Assembly (NCBI GenBank): GCA_036023115.1
Contig: JAYKKT010000055.1
Coordinates: 8,329,001 to 8,393,000 of the forward strand
Direction: 5' to 3'
Origin: Brasenia schreberi
Lineage: Eukaryota; Streptophyta; Magnoliopsida; Nymphaeales; Cabombaceae
Length of the DNA: 64,000 nt
Shown here: one piece after another, positions 49,270 to 61,789 of the stretch
Layout of the letters: the number at the start of each line of letters is the position of its first letter
Position numbering within the stretch: position 1 is the first letter of the stretch
Made by a program: the position numbers and the translations under genes
The notes under the pieces: model-generated
Databases searched by the model: none
The model's input: the letters and a program-made list of their open reading frames with translations, nothing else
Told to the model about the DNA's origin: nothing

Positions 49270-50930
49270 AGATATTGAGAACACTCAACTTGGATAATGT
49301 GTCTTTGAGTTGTCTACTAGTAGTATCTTTAGTAAAAAATCAGCCCTCTATTTTGGTGATTTAACATACTCCAATTTGAATTCTTGATTACATATCTTCT
49401 CTCTGATGAAGTGACAGTCAATTTCTATATGTTTGGTTCTTTCATGATATACAGGTTGGAAGCCATCAGAATTGTTACATTGTTGTCATAATGTAGTGGT
49501 ATAGGTTGAATAGAAGTAAATCCAAGTTCACAGATTAATGAAGATACCCATTTTTCTTCACACATGACTTGAGCTATCGCTCTATATTCCTTCAAAAAAT
49601 CATCTACAAATTCAATTGTCTATTTTTTACTTTTCCATGATAAAATATTCCCACCAAGTAATGTAACATAACCTGTAGTTAATTTACGGTTATCTTTAGA
49701 TCTAGCCCAGTCTGCATCGAAATAAAGTTCAATTTTGAATTTGTAGGATTTAGAATAAAGTAGACCCATGCTAGATGTTGATTTGAGATATCGAGGAATT
49801 CTATACACTGCATCCATATGATTCTTGGTAGGAGAATGCATAAATATGCTCATAATGCCTACTGCATAAGTAATATCTAGTCGAGTAATTATCAAGTATG
49901 TAAGCTTGCCGACCAAAGTCTGATATTTGTGAATGTCTCTGAACTCTTCACTATCACCAATGAACAATTTCTGATTTACTTTGATAGGAGTGTCACTTAG
50001 TTTACAATCTAGCATGTTTGTTTCTTCAAGGAGATCCATGGTATATTTTCTTTGAGTTAGGAATATACCTTGGGTGGAATATAACACCTTTATGCCCAAG
50101 AAATAGTGGAGTCGGTCTAAGTCTTTGAGGTCAAATAATTTATGAAGATTTCTTTTTAACACCTTGATATTTCTTCAATGTCATCTCTTGTAACAATGAT
50201 GTCATCAATATAAACAACAAGAATAGATAAATTTGTACCTTTCTTGAAAAAATAGTATGATCATTGAGACTCTTTTGGTACCCCAGATTGCACTCCTTTA
50301 CTGAATTTCTCAAACCAAGCTCTTGGTGACTATTTCAGCCTGTAAATAGCTTTATTTAGTTTGCACACTTTATAATCAGATGCTTTGATGCTCATTCCTG
50401 GAGGTAGTTCTATATATACTTCTTCATTTATGTCTCCTTGTAAGAAGGCATTTTTCACATCTAGCTGCCATAGATCACATCCCAAGTTCGATGCCATACT
50501 CAGAAGTATTCTTATGGAAATAAAGTTTAGCAAAGGTGCGAAGGTTTGTGTAGTTAATACCATACCCTTTAGCAACTAATCTTGCTTTATATCTTTCAAT
50601 GGTTTCATCTGCCTTATATTTAATAGTGAATACCCACTTGCATCCTACAATATCCCTGTCAGGAGGTAGTTTTGTGATGGTCCAAGTATTATTTTTCACA
50701 AGGACATTTAGTTCCTCTTCTATTGCAGCTTTCCATAAATGATACTTATTTGTTTCTTCAAATTTTGTAGGAATCTTGTGTTTCTCAACATTGATAACAA
50801 AATTTTGATAATTCTCAGAAGTATTAGCACATGAGACACAATCAGAGATAAGATACTGTGCACAAGTACGTTTACCTTTGCGAATGGCAATAGGAATTTC
50901 CAGGTCCTCTTCCACTTGACATTGAAGATC
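49270..50930 (-). pseudogene. Cop4 reverse transcriptase and RNase H
   Basis: Minus-strand blocks are GCKWVFTIKYKADETIERYK, LDVKNAFLQGDINEEVYIEL, LHYFLGIKVLYSTQG and RKYTMDLLEETNMLDCKLSD; the RNase H includes YFDADWARSKDNRKLTTGYV. The YVDD region at about 50210 is frame-broken. It is close in text to Cop3. Confidence 0.88.
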
Positions 50931-51252
50931 TGAGTCAGGAGAAATATCTTTGGTAATTCGAGATTGAACTGGCTCTTCTTAAGAGTAAATAATCTTCCTT
51001 GATCCTCTCTTGTACATCAAGGTCTCCTTTAGTTCATTTGCCTTCTCTTTATAGTCACCTACATTATCTTCTACCTCACTAGGAATTAGTGCCTCACTAG
51101 GAATTAGTGGAAAGACAAGGAAATATATGTTGAGAGGTAGTTGACTCCTCCTGAGAAGAATAATAGGGAGTAGATTATGAGAAGGTGACATCCATGGATA
51201 CATATAGTTTCTTAAGAGTAGGATTATAGCATTTATAACATTTCTGAAGGTT

Positions 51253-51757
51253 CGAATACAACAACAACAACAACTAAGCCTTTTCCCATACTAGACGGGG
51301 TCCGCTACATGGATTCTTTGTTTCCACATATCCCTATCGTGTGTCATGTTAGTAGTTAACTCACAATAAGCTAGATCATTCTTTATTGTTTCTTTCCAAT
51401 ACTTTTGTGGTTGTCCTCTAGCTCTTTTAATACTTTCCAAATTTAGTTTTTCATACCTTCTTACAGGTTCTTCTTTTGATCTTCTTTCTATATGTCCAAA
51501 CCATCTTAAACGATATTCTCTCATTTTATCCTCTATTGGTGCCACTCCTAATTTGTTTCTAATAACCTCATTATGTATACGGTTTTTTCTTGTATGACCA
51601 CTCATGCATCTCAACATCTTCATTTACGTCAGACATCTTTTGTACATGTTGATGATTAACTGCCCAACACTCAGAACCATAAACATAGCAGGCCTAATTA
51701 TTGCTCTATAATATTTACCTTTTAACTTTAATGGTATCTTCTTATCATAAAGAAAAA
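51253..51757 (-). mobile_element. 5'-truncated RTE-like LINE fragment inside the Cop4 integrase
   Basis: On the minus strand it starts near YDKKIPLKLKGKYYRA, continues MKMLRCMSGHTRKNRIHNEV, RWFGHIERRSKEEPVRRYEK and DMWKQRIHVADPV, and ends with a (TTG)n tail at about 51255-51270. The Cop4 frame is interrupted within SVKCIFL and resumes with YSNLQKCYKCYNPTLKKLY. It is close to the longer LINE at 16425-17313. Confidence 0.87.
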
Positions 51758-52660
51758 TACACTTTACAGACCTAGGATCAAGTTTATCACGACTAGGTAG
51801 ATGAGCATGAACAAAACAGGTACAACCAAAGATACGATGAACTATATGAAAAGGTTTTGATTCCTTATCAAGACATTTCATTGGACTTTCACCCTTGAGT
51901 GCACTACTAGGCATCCTATTAATTAGGTGGACAGCGGTAATAACATCTTCTCCCCAATAGAATTTAGGTTTATTATTTTGGAGTAAGAGAGTTCTAGCTA
52001 CTTCTAGAATATGATGATTATTCCTTTCAGCAATGCCATTTTGCTGAGGTGTATAAGAATAAGAAGTCTGATGAATAATATCATGTGTGTAGATATTCTT
52101 GTAAATGTCTGCTAAAGTATTCTCCCCCATTATCGGAATAAAGAATTTTCACTGAAGTATTGAATTTGGTGAGAATGAATTTATGTACAATTGGAAAGAT
52201 AGTAGAAACTTCTGATTTTGATTCCATTAAATAAATAATTGTAAGACGCATATAATCATTAATAAAGGAGACAAAATACTTAAGACCAAACAATGAAGTA
52301 ACTAGATTGGAACCCCCATATATCAAAATGAAGGAGCTCAAAAGGTTGAGATCGCCTAGAGTCACTTAAAGGATAAGGAGCTCTATGGTGTTTCTCAAGT
52401 TGACATACTTCACATTCAAAATGAGGTTTATTTGACTTTGACTCTAAGATGAGGTAGCACATATTGGAGCTTTGACACAGGCAAATGACCAAGACGACAA
52501 TGCCAAAGATGAATTTTTGTATCCTAAACAGCTGCAGCTGAAGCACTATAAGAAGTTGTATGCTGAAAGCGGTCCTCCAAGATGTATAAGCTCCTTTATA
52601 GGCTACCATGACCAAAGATTTTTCCTGTCTTCAGATTATGAAACACACATCCAGTAGGAT
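51758..52660 (-). pseudogene. Cop4 integrase
   Basis: Blocks are CEVCQLEKHHRAPYPLSDSR, FINDYMRLTIIYLMESKSEV, YSDNGGEYF, YTPQQNGIAERNNHHILEVA and YWGEDVITAVHLINRMPSSA. Frameshifts occur near 52110 and 52330, and the LINE follows at 51757. Confidence 0.87.
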
Positions 52661-52703
52661 TAAAGGTTACACTACAGTTCATAGTACGAGTCAATGAACT
52701 TAT

Positions 52704-53012
52704 TTAAAGTAAATTTATAAGAAAACTAGGAACATGATAGACTGATTTTAAGTCTAAAAAACATGTGGGTATACTTCCCTGTCCAATTATATAAGAATAT
52801 GAACCATCTGCTAACTTAATCGGCTCCCATTTTTTAAGAAGTTTGTATTTTGAAAAATATGATGACTCTCCTACCATGTGATATTTAGTACCTGAATCAA
52901 TTATCCAAGTTTTTGAATTAGAGAGAGAGAAGTTGTTACCCTTCACAGTATAAGTCGTCTGTGCTACTTTAGCTTGAGAAGAAGATGGTTGAAGGTGTTC
53001 GGATAGTTGTGT
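52704..53012 (-). pseudogene. Cop4 protease region
   Basis: The active-site segment reads WIIDSGTKYHMVGESSYF (GATDHM changed to GTKYHM), followed by EPIKLADGSYSYIIGQGSI. It is cut at 53012 by Cop5. Confidence 0.85.
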
Positions 53013-53378
53013 TGTTGAATTTAAACACATACCTTGGCATAATATCAAATCAAATAAATAGAACAGTGCACAGTGGGATTCGGCCCTCTTAGGGCTGCCG
53101 CCCCCTTGCTTCTTAATCTCTTTCAATCTTAAACCTAATTACACGTTAGGACAGCTTTTATACAGGTTTATAACTTAAAAGACAATTCTGTCCCTGACTA
53201 AACTCACTTACTACCTATTACATACTGTACCCAAATGGATCAGACGTTGATCCATTTGGATTCACACGACACAACTTGACTTACCAGTACAGATTACTAT
53301 GACTCACTTATGTAGACTGCAACTAATAACCATAACTAATAACAAAGACACACAATACATCATTTCATTTCTTCAACA
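53013..53378 (-). repeat. 3' LTR of Cop5
   Basis: 366 bp, same length as its partner. Confidence 0.95.
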
Positions 53379-53385
53379 TGCCCCC

Positions 53386-54660
53386 TCAAGTTGGGTCTTG
53401 AAGGCTTGAAATACCCAACTTGCTGAGAGTATTTTTGATGTCATATGTAGAAACTGGTTTGGTAAGAATATCTGTCAGTTGATCTTTTGACCGAACATGA
53501 ATAATGTTGAATATTCCCTGTAAAACCTTTTCTCTAATAAAATGACAGTCAACCTCAATGTGTTTGGTTCTCTCATGGAAAAATGGATTAGATGCTATTT
53601 GCAGAGCAGCTTTACTATCTGTAAGAAAATTGACTGGAATCATCTTCCGCAGACTAATCTCTTTCAACAGTGGCAAAATCTATAGTCCTTCACACATGCC
53701 TAGTGCAATTGCCCGGTACTCTGCTTCTACACTTGACCTAGCCACTACAGATTGTTTTTTACTCTGCCAAGATACCACATTGCCTCCTAGACGTACTATA
53801 TAGCCTGAGGTAGACTTCCTGTCACTTTTACAACCAGCCCCATCAGCATCTGAGTAAATCTCAAGATCGATAGATGAATGAGGAGTATACCATAAGCCAT
53901 AAGAAATAGATGATTTCAGATATCGAATGATATGAAAAACCATACTCATATGGTGCTTAGAAGGGGAATGCATCCATCTGCTAACATAACTGACTGCAAA
54001 ACTGATGTCTGGTCTAGTAATAGTGAGGTAAATAAGCTTGCCCACCAAACGTTGATCTCTGCCAAGATCCTCATAAGGTTCAGATGTGGATTATTTGTCT
54101 TCTCTTGAAACTTCAATAGGAGTAGAACATAATCGGCAGTCTTCCATTTTTGTTTCTTTCAGTAAATCTAGAATATATTTTCTTTGACTGAGAAATAAGC
54201 AATCCTTCTTCTGGACAAACTCTATCCCCAAGAAGTAGTGAAGCCTGCCTAAATCTTTTAAGTCAAATAAAGCATGTAGTTTCTTCTTTAAGTCAACAAT
54301 ACCTTCTTTATCATCTCCAGTGATGATGATATCATCAACATACACTAATAATATAATAGTTTTCATACCTGGGTAGATGAATAGTGTATGATCAGTGATA
54401 CATTGCTTGAAACCCAAACCAATGATACCATTGCTAAACTTCTGAAACCATGCTCTTGGAGACTGTTTCAACCCATAGATAGACTTTCGTAATTTGCATA
54501 CTGTGTTCTCTTTCTGTACTTAATGATACCCAGGCGGTAGATCCATGTAAATATCTTCCATGAGATCTCTTTGAAGAAAGGTGTTCTTCACATCTAGCTG
54601 CCATAAATCCTATTGATGATTAATAGTCACACTTAGAATAATTCTGATAGTATTCATTTT
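53386..54660 (-). pseudogene. Cop5 reverse transcriptase and RNase H
   Basis: It has YGLKQSPRAWFQKFSNGIIG, LVYVDDIIITGDD (catalytic YVDD at about 54335), LHYFLGIEFVQKKDCLFLSQ, YLTITRPDISFAVSYVSRWM, YSDADGAGCKSDRKSTSGYI and LTDSKAALQIASNPFFHERT, and ends LSKLGISSLQDPT (stop at 53386). One stop and one frameshift lie between RT and RNase H; most of the chain is open. Confidence 0.92.
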
Positions 54661-54679
54661 TGCTACTGGTGCAAATGTC

Positions 54680-56240
54680 TCCTCATAATCGATCCCATAG
54701 GTTCGGGGTGTATCCCTTGCAACTAGCTTCTCGCTTTATACCTATCTCAATGTACCATCGACCGATATTTAATCGAGTATATCCACCTACATCCCACGCT
54801 CATTCTTGTCTTTCTGGGCCTTCTCTACAATCTCCCAAGTCTTGTTTTTTCAAAGCACCCATTTCTTCATTCATGGCTCGAACCTAGTTCTCTTCCTTCA
54901 AGGTTTCTTGTACTTCGATGTAAGGATTCCGATAGAATCAATAGCCGAAATAAAGCTTTGGTGCTGCATAGAAAGGTTTTTAGTAGACACACAAATCGGG
55001 ATATAGCGATATTTGGGTACAAGATTTCTTTCCTTTTCTTAAGGCAATTGGTAAATCATCTAAGGTGTCCTCAAGAGTATTGAAAGTTCTTACCTCCAGC
55101 TCGAACAATTGAAGTTGCCGTTCAAACTGTGCCTGGTTTTTTTCTTCGCCGATATTGAGCCCTAAAGCGTTTTTGTTCTCATTATTCTCGCACCGGTAAT
55201 GATGCCGGTTCGAAGTGGTCGTTGAGGGGTCATCTTCCATAGAGTAGAATCCCGTAATAAAGGAAAAGATGACAACTCAAGGAATTCACTCATTATTACT
55301 CTCCCCCGAAGCCGAATGAAGAAAGACTCTGTTTCATGAAAAGTGACATCCTTAGAGATATGCGGACACGACGACGTTCTCGTGGTGAAAATATTTGTAC
55401 CCCCTTTTCCGGTTCGAGGCATAACCGATGAAGATACATTTCCGAGAGCTCGAGGATCTAACTTTCTCCCGATGAGGACTATGAACATGGACAAAGACAA
55501 CAACCAAACACACGACTCAAGGCTAGTCAAGATGGGAATTAGAAAGATAGAATGTGGGTCATGAGCGCATAAGACTAACACCATCTAGAACTCGAGAAGG
55601 TAACCTCATTTATCAAGTAAGTTCTTGCGCTTAGAATAGCTTCCCCCTGGGCAAGACTGCAAGGAACCGTCATTTGGAAGAGTAACGCTCCGGTAACCTC
55701 AAGGAGATGATCGATTTTTCCTTTTCGCAACCTCATTCTCGCTGAGGGTTGTCCACAGATGTTAACCATGAACAACACCATTATCTTGGAGGAATTTGGA
55801 AAGGTTTTGATTCACATACTCTCCTATTATCTCGAATGCAATCTTTTAATCTGTTCCCAAATTGTGTTTGAACCATATGGTAAAAGTTGACAAACAATTG
55901 GAAAACTTCAGACTTATCTTTCATGAGAAATATTCAGTAACCCGAGTACGCCTATCAATAAAGAAACAAACCACTTTGTACCCGAAATATTGCAAACAGA
56001 TGCAGTCCCCACACATCCGAATGACAAGATCAAAAGATTTAGAACTTTTTTATTACTAGGAAGAAAAGTGGTACGATGGTGTTTAGCCTTCTGGCAAGTT
56101 TCACAATTCAACTGCAAATTATTACAAGTAGAAAATTCAGGCAAAAGAACCCTAATCTTTGATAAAGGTAAATGGCTTAATCTCTGGTGCCATAAAGGTA
56201 GGTCTTCTTTCTACTTCTCTGTAACCGTTATTGATTAAAA
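54680..56240 (-). pseudogene. Cop5 integrase and start of RT, densely frameshifted
   Basis: The GAG-pre-integrase block CETCQKAKHHRTTF lies near 56095. The core is scattered over several frames down to 55560, and the linker to RT follows to 54680. The density of one-base indels between about 54680 and 55880 is much higher than on either side. Confidence 0.7.
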
Positions 56241-56321
56241 GGCTACTTTCCTTGCTTCTTCATAGACATAAAAGCCTCGTAACATGCTACCCTGACCAAA
56301 GATCCTTCCCGTCCTCAGTTC

Positions 56322-56729
56322 CTAAAAGACACAACCATATGAGTCAAAGATCACTCTATATTTGAAGTTTTGAATCATAGCAAATACTGATAATAAGTTA
56401 ACTGAAATGTTAGGAACATGTAGAACATTCTTCAATACTCCAAGAGGTGTAGTGATACTTCCTTTTCCCACAATAGGAGTATAGGATCCATCGGCCAGCT
56501 TGATACTAATTTTACCTCGAGTTAACTCATAATCATCAAAGAACTCTCTTTTACCCACCATATGATCTGTAGCACCATAATTAATTATCCATATCCTGAT
56601 ATGAGAAGTAGTTACATTACCCTGAGCCATGAATGAGAAGGGGTACGTCATAGTTGCTTGAGGAGTGGAAGTAGAAGCGGAGGTAGAATCATCTAACCGA
56701 GCCTTGAGCATTTCAATTTCTTTTTTCAT
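56322..56729 (-). pseudogene. Cop5 protease
   Basis: A 135-codon open stretch contains WIINYGATDHMVGKREFF. The catalytic DSG has become NYG, so the enzyme would be dead. It continues with ISIKLADGSYTPIVGKGSI. Confidence 0.87.
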
Positions 56730-56739
56730 GTCTGTCAGT

Positions 56740-57680
56740 AAATCAACACTGCTTTCTGTAGCAGTTTTTTCGCTTTGATCATTGCTAAAGTAAACCTTAT
56801 TAGGCCTGTTCTGATAATACGAGGGTTTACCGATGAGTTCCCAACATGTATCCTTTGTGTGTCTTGACTTTCCACAGTGAGAACAAGTAAATTTATCCCT
56901 TTCTTCTGAAGTAGCTAATGATCTGCTCCTGCCACGGCCATATCCTCCTCTACCACGAGAAAATGAGGAAGTAGATGGATTCCTCCCAACAAATGCAGTT
57001 GTCTCTAAATTGGGCTTAGTTTATTTTTCAAGATGTTTCCCGTCTTCTTTTCGAAGTAGGAGAGAGTACACAGTGCTAAGAGATGGAAGCTCTTCTCTGC
57101 TGAGTATATTATTTTTAACAGCTTCATATTCAAGAGAAATACCCCATAAAAGGTCAAATACCTTCTGCTCTTCGAATTCCTCGTTTCGTTCATGTGTACA
57201 CTGTGGACACTTTGTCTTGGAATACAGGTGGAGTTCTTCCCATAGACTCCTGAGTTCGGCATAATATTCGCTGACTGATCTTCCATCCTGTCTGCATTTT
57301 CTAATCTTCTCAATAAGATCATACTTTTTAGCAATGTTCTTCCACTGAGCATATGCATCTTGAACTGCACACCAAATGTCTTTCGCAGTCTCTAAAAACA
57401 TGAACGTACTCCCAATAGATGGTACCATAGATTGTAGGAGCCACGCACTTATAAGTGCATTTTTCCTACACCATTTGGTATAAAGTGGATCAGTATGTGG
57501 TGGTTGGGGAATATCTTCAGTAAGATAGTCCCAACGCCCCCTTGCCATAACTGTTAGTTCAATTGATTGAGCCCATTGGAGGTAATTTTTTCCGTCTAAT
57601 TTTGTATTTGTAATCTGAAAAACTTCATCTTTATCTAAAGGGTTGTTGTCACATCCCTCAGTCATCTTGTTTCTGTCCAT
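56740..57680 (-). pseudogene. Cop5 gag
   Basis: The first ATG is at 57680 (MDRNKMTEGCDNNPL). It is open for 219 codons with QITNTKLDGKNYLQWAQSIE, WLLQSMVPSIGSTFMFLE and VFDLLWGISLEYEAVKNNIL. A stop at 57021 is followed by a readable GR-rich segment and an intact zinc knuckle (C-S-H-C-G-K-S-R-H-T-K-D-T-C at about 56890-56850). Only one or two changes separate this gag from an open frame. Confidence 0.88.
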
Positions 57681-58284
57681 TTGCTGATTTATTATTCCCC
57701 CCCCCCTTTTTTTTTAGTTGTCTTCAACCTCAACGTTGGACATAAAAAAAGGAGGAGGAATGTCAAAAAACTGTATTGCCGATTTTCTTATTTACAATAT
57801 GGTGATGTTGCTGCCGATTTTCCACTTTGCCGAGAGACCCCCCCAAACTCTTCTATTGATTCCTTCTTTACAAGACTGATTCAAGAAGGGCCACTTGAGT
57901 GTAGATTGTTAGCGGTACCCCAAGGCTACTGAGATTTTTTAATCCGTTGCCCGACAGTGAATGAATAATAACCTTCTCAAGTACAGCTTTAAAGGACTTC
58001 TTTTGAATGCTGATATTTGTCACCTCTATGAAGGGGATGCTATAGCAATACATAATGCATTACAATGGTACCAGGTCAGAATTGCTTTCACATTTCACCA
58101 ATATGTTGTGATGCTTTATTTGCTAAGCACAACGAGAAACAGTTTCAAGAAAATGAAGAAAAAGAAACGATTGATTTGGCTTCACCAAAGACACCACTTC
58201 TCTAGTATCAAACTAACAATACCTCTCGATCACTTCCTTCTGAAAAAAAAATAGATTTTTTGGCCTTAAAAGGCTCTGATACCA

Positions 58285-58650
58285 TGTTGAATTTAAACAC
58301 ATACCTTGGCGTAATATCAAATCAAATGAATAGAACAGTGCACAGTGGGATTCGGCCCTCTCAGGGCTGCCGCCCCCTTGCTTCTTAATCTCTTTCAATC
58401 TTAAACCTAATTACACGTTAGGACAACTTTTATACAGGTTTATAACTTAAAAGATAATTCTGCCCCTGACTAGACTCACTTACTACCTATTACATACTGT
58501 ACCCAAATGGATCAGACGTTAATCCATTTGGATTCACACGACACAACTTGACTTACCAGTACAGATTACTATGACTCACTTATGTAGACTGCAACTAATA
58601 ACCATAACTAATAACAAAGACACACAATACATCATTTCATTTCTTCAACA
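58285..58650 (-). repeat. 5' LTR of Cop5
   Basis: 366 bp with TG...CA ends. Contains the short palindrome GCCCTCTCAGGGC. Confidence 0.95.
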
Positions 58651-59401
58651 CGTGTTTCTAGGCCCTCTATCCTTTTAATGATCTCTTAATTCCATCTGTA
58701 TTGGGAGTTAGATTTTCTGCAGCATACGCAGAGAGTAGTTTCGATTTCTAAAAAAATTAGGTCTACCATGTAATTCCCAACAATTTTCTCTAAAATGCCT
58801 TGATTTGCCACAATGAGAACATACAAGTTTTTCCTTCTCATCAGAAGGAAACCTACCACGTCCACGTCCATGACTTTGTTGGAAAATGGAAAGGAGAAAG
58901 CAAAGCGCGAATCTCACCTCTTCCACGATAATGTGAGTTTTCTCCCTTGTTTGAAGTGCATGTTGGTCTATGACAAAGATATTGTCCTTCTCAAGATTTT
59001 TGCGATCTTCTTCCCTAATTAATAATGAGTATATTGTGCCCAGTGAAGGAAGTTCTTCTCTGCCTAATATATTGAGTTTTATTGACTCAAATTATGAATT
59101 TACACTCCACAATAAGTCAAATACTTTCTTCTTTTCAATTTCAGCATTTCTTTCGCTGTAATAAGAATACTTTAGATTAGTATAATAAAGAAGTTCATCC
59201 CAAAGTCCTCGAAGATCTGTATAGTACTCACTGATGGAACGAGTTCCTTGTTTACATTTTTTGATCTTTTCCAAAATCTCGTAATCTTTTGCAACATTAT
59301 TTTTTCTTGAATAAGCTTTAGAGACTTCACACCAAATTTCATGGGCAGATTTAAGAAACATAAAAGTTTTTGCAATTGATGGATCATAGACTGAAGTAAC
59401 C
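58651..59401 (-). pseudogene. Cop4 gag
   Basis: It reads FLKSAHEIWCEVSKAYSRK, YEILEKIKKCKQGTRSISE, YYTDLRGLWDELLYYT and VFDLLW. The zinc knuckle LVCSHCGKSRHFRENCWEL (58830-58780) is complete, CX2CX4HX4C. A one-base loss near 59380 shifts the frame. Cop6 cuts it in WLLQ|S at 59401. Confidence 0.87.
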
Positions 59402-59659
59402 TGTTGATGATTAATTAGTTTATGTCGTTATGTAATTCTAGAATAAGTATAGTATGTCAAGTTGAGTTACTCTACTATACATTAAGGGTAGTTTAGTACA
59501 TTAAGTTATATTAGGGTTACTTAAGTAGCAGTTAGGGTTACTTAGAGAATATCGGCTGACAGGATAGAAAGAAAAGAACGGCTGCAGACTATGGCAGCCG
59601 TTCCACTTCTTTTGTACTTTCTCATTCCAGAATATATTTGATAAATGTGATGTTTAGCA
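59402..59659 (+). repeat. 5' LTR of Cop6
   Basis: 258 bp, TG...CA. Perfect 9-bp stem AACGGCTGC/GCAGCCGTT at 59577-59602. Confidence 0.92.
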
Positions 59660-60293
59660 TGGTATCAGAGCCTTAAACGCACGCACGCTCGCCTCATACG
59701 TCAAGGTATCCCTGCAAAAAGAGTTCAAGTAAGTGGTATATTAATTTATTTAAAGATTTGATGAAAAATCTGAGATATTGTAATGAAAACAAGAATGAAA
59801 GATGATATACTGCAGTAAGAATGATTGTGAATCAATCTACGTGATTTAGAAGGATTTCAATCACGATTAGGAAGACTTATATCATCTACAAGATCACGAT
59901 TTGATAGTGGAATTGAATCAAACGTGAATGCATTTCTTGAATCAAAAAGAACGACAACAGAAACAGTTCAGCCACAGATCGCATCAAGTGACTGAATCAC
60001 GACTCACTGCTAAGTCTATATACTTTGTGAATATTGAAAAATAGTGCAACTGAAATTTCAGTTGCAGTCAACATCTACATACCGTGGTGGCCTGTATCGA
60101 CCTACCTTCAAAAGGTGTGTTTTATCTACAAGAAAAAAAAAGGAGTTTTTGGTGAGATAGAATATGCAGAAATCAGCAGCAAGGTATATATATATACATA
60201 TATATATATACATAAACAGCCACAATATTACTCATACTGTGTGGTATCGATTGACTTGAAATAAGTCTTTTGTATTGATAAGTGTGAAGAATC

Positions 60294-61210
60294 ATGGAAG
60301 GAAGAATGAAAGAAGAGACAATATCATCGATATATGGACATGATCAAAAGGTGGAGCCATTTCAAGTCACAAACATTCATTTGGATGGGAGAAACTACAG
60401 AGAATGAGCCAGATCTATTGAGTTAGTGCTGAAATCCAGAGGAAAGATTGCTATTATCAGACAGAGTCCTCCCAGCTCAAAAGGAAACAGTGCAGACTAT
60501 GAGAGATGGTCTAAAGATGATGCCCTAGTCAGTTCTTGGCTAATTCAATCAATGAATACCTCTATTAGTAAGACCTTCATGTACATGGATTCAGCAGCTG
60601 AAATATGGTCTGCAGTGGAAGAAGCATATTTTAGACAAAGAAACATAGCAAAAGAATATGAAATCATTGAGAGAATAAGAAAATGTCGCCAGGGAACCAG
60701 AACAGTCAGCGAATACTATGGAGAACTAAGAGAACTCTGGAATGAGCAAAGATTTATTGTGAAAAACAAATGCAATCATTGTGTAAAGGAAAGAACAGTT
60801 GAAGGAGAAGTCAGAAAAGTTTTTGATTTACTATGGGGAATATCATCCGAGTATGAATCAATTAAATTGAATATTTTGAGTAAAGAAGAACTTCCATCTC
60901 TTGGAAGAGTGTATTCCTTGTTGTTAAGAGAATAAGACAGAAAGAAAGAATTTAGAGAAAGGTGATCATATACAAACTGAAAAATCTGTATTCATTGATA
61001 GAGGACAAAATAATTACCAGAGAGGAAGAGAATCATTTAGAGGCAGAGGAAGAGGAAGGAATCAGAACTACGATGATAGAAACAGAGTACAGTGCACTCA
61101 TTGTGGAAAAAGAGGACATGCACAAGAGTATTGTTGGGAAATTGTAGGAAAACCACCAGAACATAAAATCTATGGCAAGAAACCCGCAGAATACAAAGAG
61201 TATGGTAGCC
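60294..61210 (+). pseudogene. Cop6 gag
   Basis: It starts MEGRMKEETISSIYGHDQKV at 60294. A stop replaces W in NYREWARS, then 60426-60935 is open for 169 codons. A one-base shift near 60935 is followed by a GR-rich segment and an intact zinc knuckle C-T-H-C-G-K-R-G-H-A-Q-E-Y-C at about 61091. Confidence 0.88.
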
Positions 61211-61221
61211 AAGCTGCACCA

Positions 61222-61713
61222 GTGTCTGAGAAGAAATCTGAAAAAAATCGTTTAGATGAGATCGCAGATTTGAAGAAACAACTTGCAGAGATTGAAACCA
61301 GACTACAGGATCAACCCTCGACATATTCAGCAAAGACAGAATTAAGTCCTCCTACTTCTTACAGTGTTAGTGGTAATTACACTCTCAAAGACTCTATTGC
61401 TTTCTCAAACTGGATTATAGATTCAGGAGCTACCGATCATATGGTAGGGAATAAATCCGATTTAATGCAATATGAATTAATTTCTAGTCCTCAATATGTA
61501 AAAGTAGCAAATGGTTCTTTGATTCCAATGGAAGGAAAGGGCACAATTCAGAGAGGCAATCTTCAGCTTAACTCAGTGATATATATTCCAGATTTTCCAG
61601 TAAATCTACTTTCAGTAAGTTCATTGGTTAAAGATATGAATTGTACAATTACTTTCTCTCCGTCTGGCTGTCTTTCAGGATCTCAAGACGGGAAAAATCT
61701 TTGGTCGTGGTGA
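61222..61713 (+). pseudogene. Cop6 protease
   Basis: A 163-codon open stretch has the intact active site WIIDSGATDHMVGNKSDLMQ and the flap-side VKVANGSLIPMEGKGTI. It begins with a charged helix (DLKKQLAEIETRLQD). A frameshift at about 61670 separates it from the integrase. Confidence 0.88.
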
Positions 61714-61789
61714 GCTACGTGATGGACTATATATCTTACCTGGAGATCTGAGGCAGAGAAGGGCGTTGACAACGAGTACTATAGCAGAA

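Larger units (their letters stand above)
53013..58650 (-). mobile_element. Cop5: complete Copia retrotransposon nested in Cop4
   Basis: The LTRs are 58285-58650 (5') and 53013-53378 (3'), both 366 bp, TGTTGAA...TTCAACA. The primer site GCTCTGATACCA is at 58273-58284 and the polypurine tract at 53379-53395. Flanks TGTGT (53008-53012) and CGTGT (58651-58655) match at 4 of 5 bases. Gag to RNase H are in Copia order. By eye the LTRs differ at about eight positions, all transitions, so it is one of the younger insertions here. Confidence 0.93.
48986..59401 (-). mobile_element. Cop4: Copia retrotransposon, itself interrupted by a LINE, Cop5 and Cop6
   Basis: The 3' LTR is 48986-49248, the polypurine tract follows at 49249-49262, and RNase H, RT, integrase and protease run to 53012. 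Gag resumes at 58651 after Cop5 and ends at 59401, where Cop6 starts. The gag text across the Cop5 gap (EIIKRIEGLETR, then LSEHLQPSSSQAKVAQTTYT) follows the Cop2 order (IIKRLEGLEHK...TVAQATHT), which proves the two pieces are one element. The 5' LTR is outside the window. Confidence 0.88.

Noticed and set aside
60180..60225. TATATACATATATA run as a promoter
   Set aside because: A simple AT repeat inside the Cop6 leader, downstream of the LTR that holds its promoter. No other promoter feature.
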